Origin: Bradyrhizobium sp. NDS-1
GTDB taxonomy: Bacteria; Pseudomonadota; Alphaproteobacteria; Rhizobiales; Xanthobacteraceae
NCBI RefSeq assembly: GCF_032918005.1
Contig: NZ_CP136628.1
Coordinates: 5,131,501-5,195,500 of the forward strand
Direction: 5' to 3'
Length of the DNA stretch: 64,000 nucleotides
A program made the translations under genes and the position numbers. Shown here piece after piece: positions 10,489 to 19,424 of the stretch. Within the stretch, counting starts at the first letter, position 1. Every line of letters starts with the position of its first letter. The notes beneath the pieces were generated by a model. The model saw nothing but the letters and a program-made list of their open reading frames with translations. It did not search any database and was not told the origin of the DNA.

Positions 10489-10716
10489 CTAGGATGACTG
10501 CCGAGGTGCCGCGTCATCCATGAACTTGCGCAAGCTGAGTGGGCGCATGTCGGTCCACACCTGTTCGATGTGATCGAGACATTCCTTCTTGCTGCCGGTC
10601 TTCCCCACCGACTTCCAGCCCACGGGAATCTCCTTGAACGTCGGCCAGATGGAATATTGCTCTTCGTGATTGACGACGACGGTGAAGGTGACGTCGTCCC
10701 TGTCGAACACCATCAT
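10489..10716 (-). CDS. mbtH: MbtH-like protein, adenylation-domain chaperone
   Basis: A 75-residue protein with the MbtH signature: a near-N-terminal [15 protein letters not shown], then [22 protein letters not shown] and W.DMRPLSLR. The three conserved Trp residues are present. MbtH proteins bind NRPS adenylation domains and support their activity. It is the first gene of the minus-strand siderophore operon; AGAGGGAC lies just before the ATG. Two ATGs in tandem (10716 and 10713) make the exact start ambiguous by one codon. Confidence 0.95.
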   Translation of the reverse strand: MMVFDRDDVTFTVVVNHEEQYSIWPTFKEIPVGWKSVGKTGSKKECLDHIEQVWTDMRPLSLRKFMDDAAPRQSS

Positions 10717-11025
10717 GACTCAGTCCCTCTTCGAAAAGCGAAAGCAGAGATGTTTGACTAGGTCAGAAGCAGACGAGGGTCAAAGCAATATCGACGCCGC
10801 ATTTTTTAAGAGCTCAAAACTGGCGACAGACGTACACAATGCAACCTCCACGCTTGCGCGCCAACACGCGGGAAAATATCGAAATTTCAGGACACGTCGC
10901 CGATTGCTGCAATTCTAAGCGCGCCAGCAGGAACTTTTCCGATACGCCGTGATCGCGAGTTTTGTCACGGGTGGCGCTCCATCGCACCGTGATCAATTGC
11001 GACGAATGGCTCATGACGAAACAGT
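10717..11025. other. Intergenic region upstream of mbtH, presumed operon promoter
   Basis: About 310 bases between the receptor's terminator-like hairpin and mbtH. It is more AT-rich than the flanking genes and holds no convincing reading frame. It must carry the NRPS operon promoter unless that operon reads through from the receptor. A single half-site TTCTAAG at 10913-10919 resembles half of an Irr box but has no matching partner. No clear sigma-70 pair or Fur box was recognised. Confidence 0.4.
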
Positions 11026-11050
11026 GCCGCCGCGGATCGACCGCGGCGGC
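11026..11050 (-). terminator. GC-rich hairpin after the TonB-dependent receptor gene
   Basis: A perfect 10-bp stem, GCCGCCGCGG and CCGCGGCGGC, separated by the five-base loop ATCGA, begins 27 bases after the receptor stop codon. It is positioned as a transcription terminator for the receptor. No run of T follows on the minus strand, so it may instead be a Rho-dependent end or a 3' stabilising hairpin. Confidence 0.55.
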
Positions 11051-11076
11051 ATGAATTCCGGCTCTAAGACAGCGAT

Positions 11077-13437
11077 TCAGAAATTGAAGGTGGTAGACAC
11101 CAAATAGGTCCGAGGCGCACCAAGCGTGATAACACCGCTATATGCCGAAGCCCAGTAGGCTTTGTTTCCGACGTTCTCGATATTGGCGCGCACGACGATC
11201 GGCTTTCCGTTCCAGGGGGATATAAAGGTATATCGCGCCCCGATGTCGACACGCGTCCATTCGGGCAAGGTCAGCGTATTCGTGACGTTGACGTATTGCG
11301 ACCCCGTATAAATGACCCGGCCCGTGAACGTGAGACCACGCACAAACGGCGTATCCCATTCCGCGCCCATATTGACGTTGACGACCGGCACGCCGACCGC
11401 CTTCTTTCCATCGTTGGTCCCGCCTTGGGTCTGCTCCTGTACACCGTCAATCAGCGCAATACCGCCGAGAAGGCGGATATCGGGCGTGATCTCGCCGAAC
11501 ACGTTGATTTCCGCGCCCCGATTGCGTTGTCTGCCGTTGAGTTGCTGGGTTGCGGAAACGCCAGAGCCCACAGTGATGATGCCGGGCTGACTAATGTCGA
11601 AAAAGCTTAGGGTGGTCGTTAATCGACCTGCGTCGATCTTAATGCCGCCCTCAACCTGCTTTGTCTGGGCTGGAGGGAACACGGTGCCACGATTTGCAAA
11701 AGTTCCGCCTACCACTGCGGGCGTTTGGAGACCTTCAATGTAGTTTGCATAGAGTGAGATGTTTTCGACTGGCTTGACGAGGAGCGCGTATGCTGGACTC
11801 CAGACGGAAGTGTCTTGCTCCGGCCGGCTCAACGTAGACGAAAGGAAATTGGTTACCTCGGCTCCGGCCGTCTGGCGACGAACGCCAACCGTGAATTGGA
11901 CGCGCTTGTTCCAAAGCGACATCGTGTCCGAAATTCCAACGCTCTTGAGATTGACATTCGTCCACTGATCAGCCGCAAGATTGTTCAGCGCTGGTTGCGG
12001 AATATTTGTTGGTTCGTTGTAAAGGTTCCAGTAGATGAGATTATTAGCTGGAAGTGCGCTACGATTCCAAACCTGCTGCCGATAGGTTCGGTCGTTGATT
12101 GAGTAGTTGACGTTCACCGCGTGATTGAGGGGCCCAGTGTCAATGTTGGCCCGAACACCGGCTTCCCCGGCGAGCGTTTCAAACGTTTCCTTACCCCGTA
12201 TTGGCTGAGAAGACAGGCCTCCCAGTTGCGGGACACTGGGTGGCGCGCTCAAATTCGTAATAATCGGCGACGGGTAAGTGTAGTTGATATTGCTGTCGTG
12301 ATAACCGAACGCTGCATAGGCTGTCGCCCAGTCAGTAATATCGACTTCACTGCGCGCGGTGGTGAAGAAATCTGTTGGGGCGTAATAGGCCCAAGGGACC
12401 TGGAAATTCAACCCGGCTTTCGGCGGCGGGGGAATGACTGTCGTGGTGGCCGGAACTGAGAAGAAGCGCAGCGGCGGATTCAGATTATCGGCCTGGTAGC
12501 CAATATCGACTGCAGCGCGCACGCGCTCGCCGCGGTAATCGAGACCTAGAACCGCGTTGCCGAATTCATCGGTCTGACGGTTCCAGGGCGTATTGCCATT
12601 CGAGTAGGTGCTGTTCAGCCGAACACCCCACTCTTTGTGCTCACCGTAGCGACGGCTAACGTCTATATTCTCGCCAAACTGCGATTTTGAGACGTAGGTT
12701 GCCGTGAGCTGCGTAATGTCGATGTCGGGCGCGTGCTTGGTGATCAGATTGACGCTTCCGCCGACCGCACCACCGCTCGCAACGCCAGTGCCACCGGTCG
12801 TCATGCCGTTGAGCAACGCGCTCGGGCCCTTCAGCACTTCAACGCGCTCCACGTAATTTGCGCCCGAAGAATAATATGGAGCGATTCCGTAGAGGCCATT
12901 CAGCCCATAGTCGCCGCTGTCGTAATAGAAGCCGCGGATAAACAGACTGTCCGCGCCACCGCCTGCCGCCTGGACGACGCGAACCGAGGGATCATTCGCC
13001 AGGACGTCGCGGATGGTGCGCGCCTGCTGGTTCTGTATCAGCTCCGCCGTATAGCTGGTCTGGTTGAACGGCGTGTTCATGACGCCGCGATTGCCGAGAA
13101 GACCCAGGCTTCCGCCTGTTGCGACCTGGCCGCCTGCATAGGCGGGTGGCACCGTGCCGATGGTACCGGTCGAGGGCACCACATAGGGAACGGGTGCCGC
13201 CTGGCGCGGAGCCGCCGCGGCGACGGATCGCTGTCCTCGCGAGGCGCGGGTCGACTGCGATCTCTGGATCGGCTGACGAACTCTTGGCCTGGGAGCATCG
13301 ACGGTCACCGGCGGCAAATTCGTTTGCGCAAGCACCTGCTGAAATTCACCCGACGGTTCCAGCGACAGCGCGAGATAGCTCACCGCTCCCAGCGACAGCG
13401 TCCGCACGATCTTCCTGGTCGAGAGTTCACGCCTCAT
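11077..13437 (-). CDS. TonB-dependent ferric-siderophore receptor
   Basis: About 786 residues. A hydrophobic signal segment (SLGAVSYLALSL) near residues 15-30 is followed by a Pro/Ala/Arg-rich linker containing PPVTVDAP, then a plug domain (TIRDVLANDPSVRV, FIRGFYYDSGDYGLNGL, VERVEVLKGPSALL, GGSVNLITK). A beta-barrel with many alternating aromatic strands follows and ends in FNF, the terminal Phe needed for outer-membrane insertion. It belongs to the FhuA/FpvA-like ferrisiderophore group. No long N-terminal signalling domain is evident, so FecI/FecR-type signalling is not supported. Its position next to the NRPS operon suggests it takes up that product. An upstream in-frame ATG at 13467 is possible, but the start at 13437 gives a normal signal peptide. 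Confidence 0.93.
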   Translation of the reverse strand: MRRELSTRKIVRTLSLGAVSYLALSLEPSGEFQQVLAQTNLPPVTVDAPRPRVRQPIQRSQSTRASRGQRSVAAAAPRQAAPVPYVVPSTGTIGTVPPAYAGGQVATGGSLGLLGNRGVMNTPFNQTSYTAELIQNQQARTIRDVLANDPSVRVVQAAGGGADSLFIRGFYYDSGDYGLNGLYGIAPYYSSGANYVERVEVLKGPSALLNGMTTGGTGVASGGAVGGSVNLITKHAPDIDITQLTATYVSKSQFGENIDVSRRYGEHKEWGVRLNSTYSNGNTPWNRQTDEFGNAVLGLDYRGERVRAAVDIGYQADNLNPPLRFFSVPATTTVIPPPPKAGLNFQVPWAYYAPTDFFTTARSEVDITDWATAYAAFGYHDSNINYTYPSPIITNLSAPPSVPQLGGLSSQPIRGKETFETLAGEAGVRANIDTGPLNHAVNVNYSINDRTYRQQVWNRSALPANNLIYWNLYNEPTNIPQPALNNLAADQWTNVNLKSVGISDTMSLWNKRVQFTVGVRRQTAGAEVTNFLSSTLSRPEQDTSVWSPAYALLVKPVENISLYANYIEGLQTPAVVGGTFANRGTVFPPAQTKQVEGGIKIDAGRLTTTLSFFDISQPGIITVGSGVSATQQLNGRQRNRGAEINVFGEITPDIRLLGGIALIDGVQEQTQGGTNDGKKAVGVPVVNVNMGAEWDTPFVRGLTFTGRVIYTGSQYVNVTNTLTLPEWTRVDIGARYTFISPWNGKPIVVRANIENVGNKAYWASAYSGVITLGAPRTYLVSTTFNF

Positions 13438-13515
13438 TCCTGCACCCCAATTTCCACTCGCAAGCACGTCCCCACGCTTCCTAACATGCGAGGGTGCTGC
13501 GAGAAGGAATTGAGA

Positions 13516-13532
13516 ACTAGAAATTATCTAAG
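13516..13532 (-). promoter_or_regulatory. Candidate Irr-binding iron control element upstream of the receptor
   Basis: On the minus strand this 17-base stretch reads CTTAGAT, AAT, TTCTAGT. It matches 10 of the 14 defined positions of the rhizobial iron control element TTTAGAA-N3-TTCTAAA. It lies 79 bases upstream of the receptor start, a sensible place for iron control. In Bradyrhizobium Irr uses such boxes. The match was found by eye and is imperfect. Confidence 0.45.
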
Positions 13533-13712
13533 GTTGCACGACAAAACCGTCGCGATTGGAGGATCGATTTTCATTCCAATTGCGTCATCCGATTTTTAAT
13601 TCTTCTATTTTGTAATCGTTGTAATCGTCGAGCCGCATACGGCACGTCGACGACACTTTGCGTCAAACCGGCGGCGAGCTCCCATGGCCTGGACTGGCAG
13701 CTTCCACGCCCG

Positions 13713-15560
13713 TCAGGCTTCCCGATAGAGTCGAACGACGATGTCATTTGGAAACAGCACGTTGGCCGAGTCGGCCCGTGATCGCCACAAGACGATTCCG
13801 TCGACAGGTGCCGGCATCGGAAGCTCGCACTCGGCAAAGCTCGCCACAATCTGCAGCGTCTCGCCGCCACCCGTCCGCCAGCGGATATCGAGACCGCCAT
13901 TCTGAATCGTTCCACGCGCGGCTGAGACAAATCCCTCCTTGATCAGCGGAATGATCTTTTCCCGCCGAATCCTCAGCAGCTCGGCCGTCAGCGCCCGAAA
14001 TTCGGATGCGCTGTCGATGCCCGCCCAGTTCAGCTTGGAAGCGAGGAATGTTCGATCGTCACAAGGATCCGGAATCCGGGCGCGCAACTCCGGCGTCGAG
14101 AACGCCTTGAAATGCGCGAACTCCCTGCGCCGGCCCTCGCGCGTCAGATCCGCCGCCTCGCCGGACCAGTCCGCAAAGAACAGAAATGGTGTGTCGGCGG
14201 CTGCCTCCTCTCCCATGAACAGCATCGGGACGTGAGGATTGAGCAAGACGAGCGCAAGAGCCTGCCTGAGCTTTTCGGAACTGACCAGCACCGATAGCCG
14301 CTCTCCCAGCGCGCGATTGCCGATCTGATCGTGGTTCTGGGCGAAGAAGATCGTGGCCTCCGGCGGCAGGTGCGCACTCGGCTCTCCGCGCGGAGCATCG
14401 TGCAGCGGAAAGACCTCGCCCTGATAGGCAAAGCCCTCGGTGAGGGAGCGCGCAAGATGGTCGAGCGGCTTGTCTGCGAAGGCGCGGTAATATCCCTCGT
14501 TCTCTCCCGTCAGCAGCACGTGGAGCGCATTGTGGAAATCGTCACCCCACTGCGCATCGTAGTGCGCGACCCGGCCCTGCCGGCGATCGAGAAGGTGCGC
14601 CTGGTTGGCCTCGTTCTCCAGCATCAGATGCACGCGCCGGCCTGCCAGTTGGCCGCGCACGGTCTCTGCCAGCTCGATGAGAAAATGACGTTCGGAATCG
14701 TCCTTCAAGGCATGCACCGCGTCGAGACGAAGTCCGTCGAAGCCGTAGTCGCGAAGCCACATGAGCGCGTTTTCGATCAGGAACTCGCGCACGAACGCGC
14801 CATCACGGCCTTCGAGGTTGACGGCAGGGCCCCAACCCGTGGCATGGCGCTTGGTGAAGAAGTTCTCGGCATAGCTGTGCAGATAGTTCAGTTGCGGCCC
14901 GAAATGGTTATAGACGACGTCGAGATAGACCATGATGTCGAGGGCGTGCGCAGCGCGCAGCAACCGTTTGAGATCCTCCGGTCGGCCGTAGCGTGCATTC
15001 GGCGCGTTCAGCAGAACGCCATCGTAACCCCAATTGTGCCGGCCCGGGACATCGTTGAGCGGCATCAGCTCGATCGCGGTGATGCCGAGATCGCGCAGAT
15101 AGGGCAACCTTTTCTCGACGCCGGCATAGGTACCCTCCTCGCTGAAGGCACCGACATGCAGCTCGTAGATAACGGCTTCCGGCCACGGGCGGCCCGGGTA
15201 TAGAATCGGGTCCCGCAACAGCGCCGTGTCGATCACTTCACTGGGCTGACCAACATCGTCAGGCTGGAAACGGGAGGCAGGATCGGGAACGGTCAGATCG
15301 CAGTCGATCCTGAACTGGTAGCGCGTCCCGGCACGTGCGGTCGGACTGAGCAACTGATGCCACCCCTCATCGTCGCGAGGCATGGAGCGTGGCGGCTGGC
15401 CGACTTCGAGTAATTCGACAGACCGAGCGGTCGGCGCCCAGAGATTGAACGAGACCCCGTGGTCGATGATTTGAGGACCATGACGCCGGGCCTGTTCGGC
15501 TATTCCCAGTCTTTGATTCAACCTGCTCGCCTTTCGCCAGCATGCCCGGAGCTTTGACAT
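13713..15560 (-). CDS. treZ: Malto-oligosyltrehalose trehalohydrolase
   Basis: A GH13 enzyme that releases trehalose from maltooligosyl-trehalose. An N-terminal carbohydrate-binding-like domain (VSFNLWAPTARSVELL) precedes the barrel: AVIYELHVGAFS, IELMPLNDVPGRHNWGYDGV, DVVYNHFGP, nucleophile DGLRLDAVHAL, acid/base LMLENEAN and AQNHDQIGNRALGERL. All three catalytic acidic residues are present. From 15560 it is about 615 residues, near the usual 580-600. The frame is open upstream, with ATGs at 15596 and 15773 that give longer forms. None has an ideal Shine-Dalgarno sequence, so the start is uncertain. The treY partner is not in the window. Confidence 0.9.
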   Translation of the reverse strand: MSKLRACWRKASRLNQRLGIAEQARRHGPQIIDHGVSFNLWAPTARSVELLEVGQPPRSMPRDDEGWHQLLSPTARAGTRYQFRIDCDLTVPDPASRFQPDDVGQPSEVIDTALLRDPILYPGRPWPEAVIYELHVGAFSEEGTYAGVEKRLPYLRDLGITAIELMPLNDVPGRHNWGYDGVLLNAPNARYGRPEDLKRLLRAAHALDIMVYLDVVYNHFGPQLNYLHSYAENFFTKRHATGWGPAVNLEGRDGAFVREFLIENALMWLRDYGFDGLRLDAVHALKDDSERHFLIELAETVRGQLAGRRVHLMLENEANQAHLLDRRQGRVAHYDAQWGDDFHNALHVLLTGENEGYYRAFADKPLDHLARSLTEGFAYQGEVFPLHDAPRGEPSAHLPPEATIFFAQNHDQIGNRALGERLSVLVSSEKLRQALALVLLNPHVPMLFMGEEAAADTPFLFFADWSGEAADLTREGRRREFAHFKAFSTPELRARIPDPCDDRTFLASKLNWAGIDSASEFRALTAELLRIRREKIIPLIKEGFVSAARGTIQNGGLDIRWRTGGGETLQIVASFAECELPMPAPVDGIVLWRSRADSANVLFPNDIVVRLYREA

Positions 15561-15942
15561 TCTCCGGGAGGCTCGATTCACGATCGCCTTAAGCATGCTC
15601 AGCACGGGAAAGCTGAGATGCACGCATTCGTTCCTCGAAGACGGCATCGGATTGGGGGTTGGGAGCTGTGTGCACTTTTGGACCGAAGCTGGAAGAAAGC
15701 CTCTCGGTGGCACAACTTGGGGAAGTCCTGGCCTGGCGTTCTCGACCTCCGGCATGAATGACCGCTCGATCACATGCGGTGGGCCACCATCGGCCGGGCC
15801 TTCGGTCGGGTGGATTCAGCGAGCTTATACGAAGCCTGTACCAGGCATCGATCCAGATAAGCGCGCCTCCGTGCATTCAGCAGGCTGTTCTGGAACAGAA
15901 CGGCCGGCCGGGCGGTTGCTCCCACAGACAGGAGTCGTCCCC
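15561..15942. other. Divergent intergenic region between treZ and the DUF3606 gene
   Basis: About 380 bases. It probably holds promoters for both directions and possibly an N-terminal extension of treZ. The frames that cross it look unlike proteins and have no family match that I recognise. No clear promoter pair or operator stood out. Confidence 0.35.
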
Positions 15943-16224
15943 ATGCAGCGCGCGAAACGGCCGCCGATCCGCAACAAGCTGGACCTGACCGATCGGGCTC
16001 AGGTGCGCCTGGTCAAGAAGCGACTGCGTCTTTCCGACGCCGAGCTGACCGCGATCGTTGGTCGAATCGGCAACTCCATTTCGGCAATCAACAAGGAAGC
16101 CGAGCAGCAAAGGGCCCGGGCGCTGACGCCGTCGGCCGATGCGTCTGCTGCCGCGGTGATCGCCCCCGTAGCCGCCACGGACCAAGCGGTTGGCGAGGCC
16201 GCGACAATCGCGCCGGCGTCCTGA
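15943..16224 (+). CDS. DUF3606-domain small protein
   Basis: A 93-residue protein. The first 60 residues match the DUF3606 pattern: L-D-L-T-D-x-x-Q-V-R, a basic stretch VKKRLRLSDAEL and a final I-V-G-R-I-G-N-S-I-S-A-I. The rest is an Ala-rich tail. These small proteins are common and often multi-copy in Bradyrhizobium and relatives; the function is unknown. The ATG follows CAGGAG at good spacing. It ends 25 bases before glgX, so the two are likely co-transcribed. Confidence 0.8.
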   Translation: MQRAKRPPIRNKLDLTDRAQVRLVKKRLRLSDAELTAIVGRIGNSISAINKEAEQQRARALTPSADASAAAVIAPVAATDQAVGEAATIAPAS

Positions 16225-16249
16225 CGGACTCAATTCCTGGGGGAAAGAG

Positions 16250-18487
16250 ATGGATCGGCCAGTACATTCAGACGACGCCCTGGCGAGGGCGGTATCGAGC
16301 CTACGCCGTTCCCGGATCACCGAGGGCAGACCGTTTCCGCTCGGTGCCACCTGGGACGGCCTTGGCGTGAACTTCGCTCTGTTTTCGGCCCACGCCACCA
16401 AAGTCGAGCTCTGCCTGTTTGACGATAGCGGCGAGACCGAGCTGGAGCGGATCGAGCTCCCGGAATACACAGACGAAGTCTGGCACGGCTATCTGCCCTC
16501 TGCCCGTCCCGGCGCCGTCTACGGCTACCGCGTCCATGGCCCCTACGAACCAGATGCCGGACACCGCTTCAATCCCAACAAGCTCGTGCTCGATCCCTAT
16601 GCCCGCCAGTTGATCGGCCAACTGCGCTGGGGGCCCGAGTTGTTCGGCTACATCCTTGACCATGCTGACAAGGATCTGTCCTACGACGAACGCGACAGCG
16701 CGCCTTTAATGCAGAAGTGTGCGGTCATCGATCCGGCCTTCACCTGGGGCGCAGCGCGCAAGCCGGAAGTGCCGTGGGAACGGACCATCGTCTACGAGAT
16801 GCACGTCAAGGGTTTTACCCAGCTCCATCCGCTCGTCCCCGAGGCAGACCGCGGCACGTTCTCGGGGCTCGCGCACTTCGAAATCCCTGCCTATCTGCGC
16901 TCGCTCGGCATCACCAGCGCCGAGCTGTTGCCGATCCACGCCTTCGTCGACGACAGCTACCTGGTCGAGAAGGGCCTGCGCAACTATTGGGGCTACAATT
17001 CCATCGCCTTCTTCGCACCGGAGCCGCGCTACCTCAAGACGCCGGCCGCGAACGAATTCAAGGCCATGGTCAACCAGTTTCATGCCCATGGCATCGAGGT
17101 CATCCTCGACGTCGTCTATAATCACACCGCGGAGGGAAACGAGCTCGGCCCGACGCTGTCGTTCAAAGGCATCGACAACGCCAGCTACTACCGCCTGCTG
17201 CCGGACAAGAAGCGCTACTACATCAACGATACCGGCACCGGAAACACGGTGAACCTCTCACACCAGCGCGTGCTCCAGTTGGTCGCCGATTCCCTGCGCT
17301 ACTGGGCCACCGAGATGCGGGTCGATGGCTTCCGCTTCGACCTGGCAACCATCCTCGCGCGAGAGCCCTACGGCTTCGATGAAGGCGGCGGCTTCCTCGA
17401 TGCGTGCCGCCAGGATCCCGTACTCTCCAGTGTGAAGCTGATCGCCGAACCCTGGGACATCGGGCCGGGCGGCTATCAGGTCGGCCAGTTTCCGCCGGGA
17501 TGGGCAGAGTGGAACGACAAGTTCAGGGACACCGCACGTTCCTTCTGGAAAGGCGATCCGGGCACGATCGCCGACTTTGCCAAACGTATTTCCGGGTCGG
17601 GTGATCTCTTCAACAAGCGCGGCCGCCGGCCCTGGGCCAGCGTCAACTTCGTCACGGCCCATGACGGCTTCAATCTCAACGATCTCGTATCGTATAATGA
17701 GAAGCACAACGAGGCGAATGGCGAGGACAATCGCGACGGTCACAGCAACAACCATTCCTGGAATTGCGGTGCAGAGGGGCCGACCGACGACCCCGAGATC
17801 ACGGTGCTGCGCGAGCGCCAAAAACGAAATCTGCTCGCGACGATGCTGCTCTCGCATGGCACGCCGATGCTGCTCGCCGGTGACGAATTCGGGCATACGC
17901 AAAAAGGCAACAACAATGCCTATGCGCAGGACAACGAGACCACCTGGCTGGACTGGATGGGCATCACCGCCAATGGTCGCAGCCTTCGCGAATTCGCGCG
18001 CAAGCTGATCGCCACACGCAAAGCCTTCCCCATTCTCTACCGCAGCCGCTTCCTGGTCGGCTCGCACAACGAAGAGCTCGACGTCAAGGACGTGGCCTGG
18101 CTGTCTCCATCCGGCGAGGAGATGACGACGGAGCAGTGGCAGGACGGCAACGCCAAATGCTTCGGCATGTTGCTCGACGGACGAGCGCAAGAGACCGGAA
18201 TCCGGCGCCGCGGCTCGGATGCCACCATGCTTCTGGTCTACAACGCGCACCACGACGTCGTGAACTTCACATTGCCCGCCGTCGCCGACGGTCTGAGTTG
18301 GCTGGGCCTGATCGACACCAACCGGCCGGACGAGCGGATGGCCGAGTTCGAGTTCGGGCACGCTTATGCCGTGACGGGGCGATCGCTGCTGGTGTTCGGG
18401 CTTGCCAACGACAATATCGCCACGCGCCGCTTACGCCAGGGTCTTGGCGCGCTGCTGGATATCGCTGACACACCTCTGTCCGGCTAG
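16250..18487 (+). CDS. glgX: Glycogen debranching enzyme (isoamylase type)
   Basis: About 745 residues, GH13 with an N-terminal CBM48 domain (PLGATWDGLGVNFALFSAHATKVELCLF). It hydrolyses alpha-1,6 branches of glycogen limit dextrins. Visible motifs are EMHVKGFT, DVVYNHTAEGNE, nucleophile DGFRFDLA, acid/base IAEPWDIGPGGYQVG and VTAHDGFNLNDLVSYNEKHN, plus MLLAGDEFGHTQKGNNNAYAQDNE, all typical of GlgX. The start at 16250 is preceded by GGGGGAAAGAG. An upstream in-frame extension from 16190 would overlap the DUF3606 gene and is unlikely. It is convergent with the SDR gene that follows. Confidence 0.94.
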   Translation: MDRPVHSDDALARAVSSLRRSRITEGRPFPLGATWDGLGVNFALFSAHATKVELCLFDDSGETELERIELPEYTDEVWHGYLPSARPGAVYGYRVHGPYEPDAGHRFNPNKLVLDPYARQLIGQLRWGPELFGYILDHADKDLSYDERDSAPLMQKCAVIDPAFTWGAARKPEVPWERTIVYEMHVKGFTQLHPLVPEADRGTFSGLAHFEIPAYLRSLGITSAELLPIHAFVDDSYLVEKGLRNYWGYNSIAFFAPEPRYLKTPAANEFKAMVNQFHAHGIEVILDVVYNHTAEGNELGPTLSFKGIDNASYYRLLPDKKRYYINDTGTGNTVNLSHQRVLQLVADSLRYWATEMRVDGFRFDLATILAREPYGFDEGGGFLDACRQDPVLSSVKLIAEPWDIGPGGYQVGQFPPGWAEWNDKFRDTARSFWKGDPGTIADFAKRISGSGDLFNKRGRRPWASVNFVTAHDGFNLNDLVSYNEKHNEANGEDNRDGHSNNHSWNCGAEGPTDDPEITVLRERQKRNLLATMLLSHGTPMLLAGDEFGHTQKGNNNAYAQDNETTWLDWMGITANGRSLREFARKLIATRKAFPILYRSRFLVGSHNEELDVKDVAWLSPSGEEMTTEQWQDGNAKCFGMLLDGRAQETGIRRRGSDATMLLVYNAHHDVVNFTLPAVADGLSWLGLIDTNRPDERMAEFEFGHAYAVTGRSLLVFGLANDNIATRRLRQGLGALLDIADTPLSG

Positions 18488-18555
18488 ATCAACGATCTCG
18501 GTTGCAGTCAGGGCCTACGCTGTTTCGATGAGCGCCCACACGTGGCCGCTCCAGG

Positions 18556-19356
18556 TCAAGCGTCCATTATCTTTTTCATAGTGGCTCTTTGCATTGATCG
18601 CGGCGTCAGGCGATTTGAAAAGGCAGCCATGTTGTTCGCCAGGCCCGGGATCACCATGGCCTTTGCTTGCATGAGCGCCCGAATACCCGTCTCGGCGACC
18701 GGACGCGGCTTCATGGTGAGGAGGCGCAGCAAGCCCGAGGCGGTTGCGCCGGCAGCCGCATCGAAACCCGTCGCGGTGTGCCCAGGGCAGAGACTGGTGA
18801 CGACCACGCCGTGAGGGCGGAGTTCGTCATGCAGGGCCTCGCCAAAAGCGAGTACATAAGCCTTGGTTGCTGCATAGGCTGCGTAACTGGGAACGGCCTG
18901 AAAGCCGAGAAGGCTGGCGATGAGAAGAATATGGCCGGATCGCCGCTTGGCCATGTCCCGGCCGAACAGATAGGTCAGCTCCGTGACGGTCGTGATGTTG
19001 AGCTGGATCATGTCCGCGGTGCGCTCGATTGGCGTGTCCAAAAAATCGCCGTGCAAACCGTATCCGGCATTGTTCAGCAAGATGTCGATCGCCACCGACT
19101 TCGCGTCGAGATTGCTCTTGAGGCGGCTAGCCGCGCCCGGCGCCGCAAGGTCGATCGCCTCGACCAGCACATCCACCCCGTATTTGCGGCGGAGATCGGA
19201 GGCAAGCTTTTCCATGGGAACCTGCCGTCGGGCCGCCAAGACGAGATTGACCTTCTGCGCCGCCAGCAGATCTGCGAATTCAAGGCCGAAGCCGCTTGAG
19301 GCCCCCGTGATCAGAGCCCATTTTCCGGCGAAGCTGTTCATTGCTTCATGCGACAT
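18556..19356 (-). CDS. Short-chain dehydrogenase/reductase
   Basis: About 266 residues of the classical SDR fold. It has the nucleotide-binding TGASSGFG, LLNNAGYG, the catalytic Ser in LLIASLLG and Y-A-A-T-K as YxxxK. C-terminal features (VVTSLCPGHTATGF) resemble DltE/YqjQ-like reductases of unknown substrate. The start MSHEAMN has GAGGA eight bases upstream. It lies 68 bases downstream of a TetR gene on the same strand and is probably co-transcribed with it. Confidence 0.85.
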   Translation of the reverse strand: MSHEAMNSFAGKWALITGASSGFGLEFADLLAAQKVNLVLAARRQVPMEKLASDLRRKYGVDVLVEAIDLAAPGAASRLKSNLDAKSVAIDILLNNAGYGLHGDFLDTPIERTADMIQLNITTVTELTYLFGRDMAKRRSGHILLIASLLGFQAVPSYAAYAATKAYVLAFGEALHDELRPHGVVVTSLCPGHTATGFDAAAGATASGLLRLLTMKPRPVAETGIRALMQAKAMVIPGLANNMAAFSNRLTPRSMQRATMKKIMDA

Positions 19357-19424
19357 CGTTCTCGTCCTCATCTATTTGAAATGGAGCTCGGGCACATTCT
19401 CAATCAGAATGCCGGCCCATCCTT

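Noticed and set aside
10913..10919. TTCTAAG half of an iron control element upstream of mbtH
   Set aside because: The partner half (ATTGCTG region) matches only two of seven positions; called a chance half-site.
13612..13628. Tandem GTAATCGT repeat upstream of the receptor
   Set aside because: Only two short copies in AT-rich DNA and no link to a known regulator.
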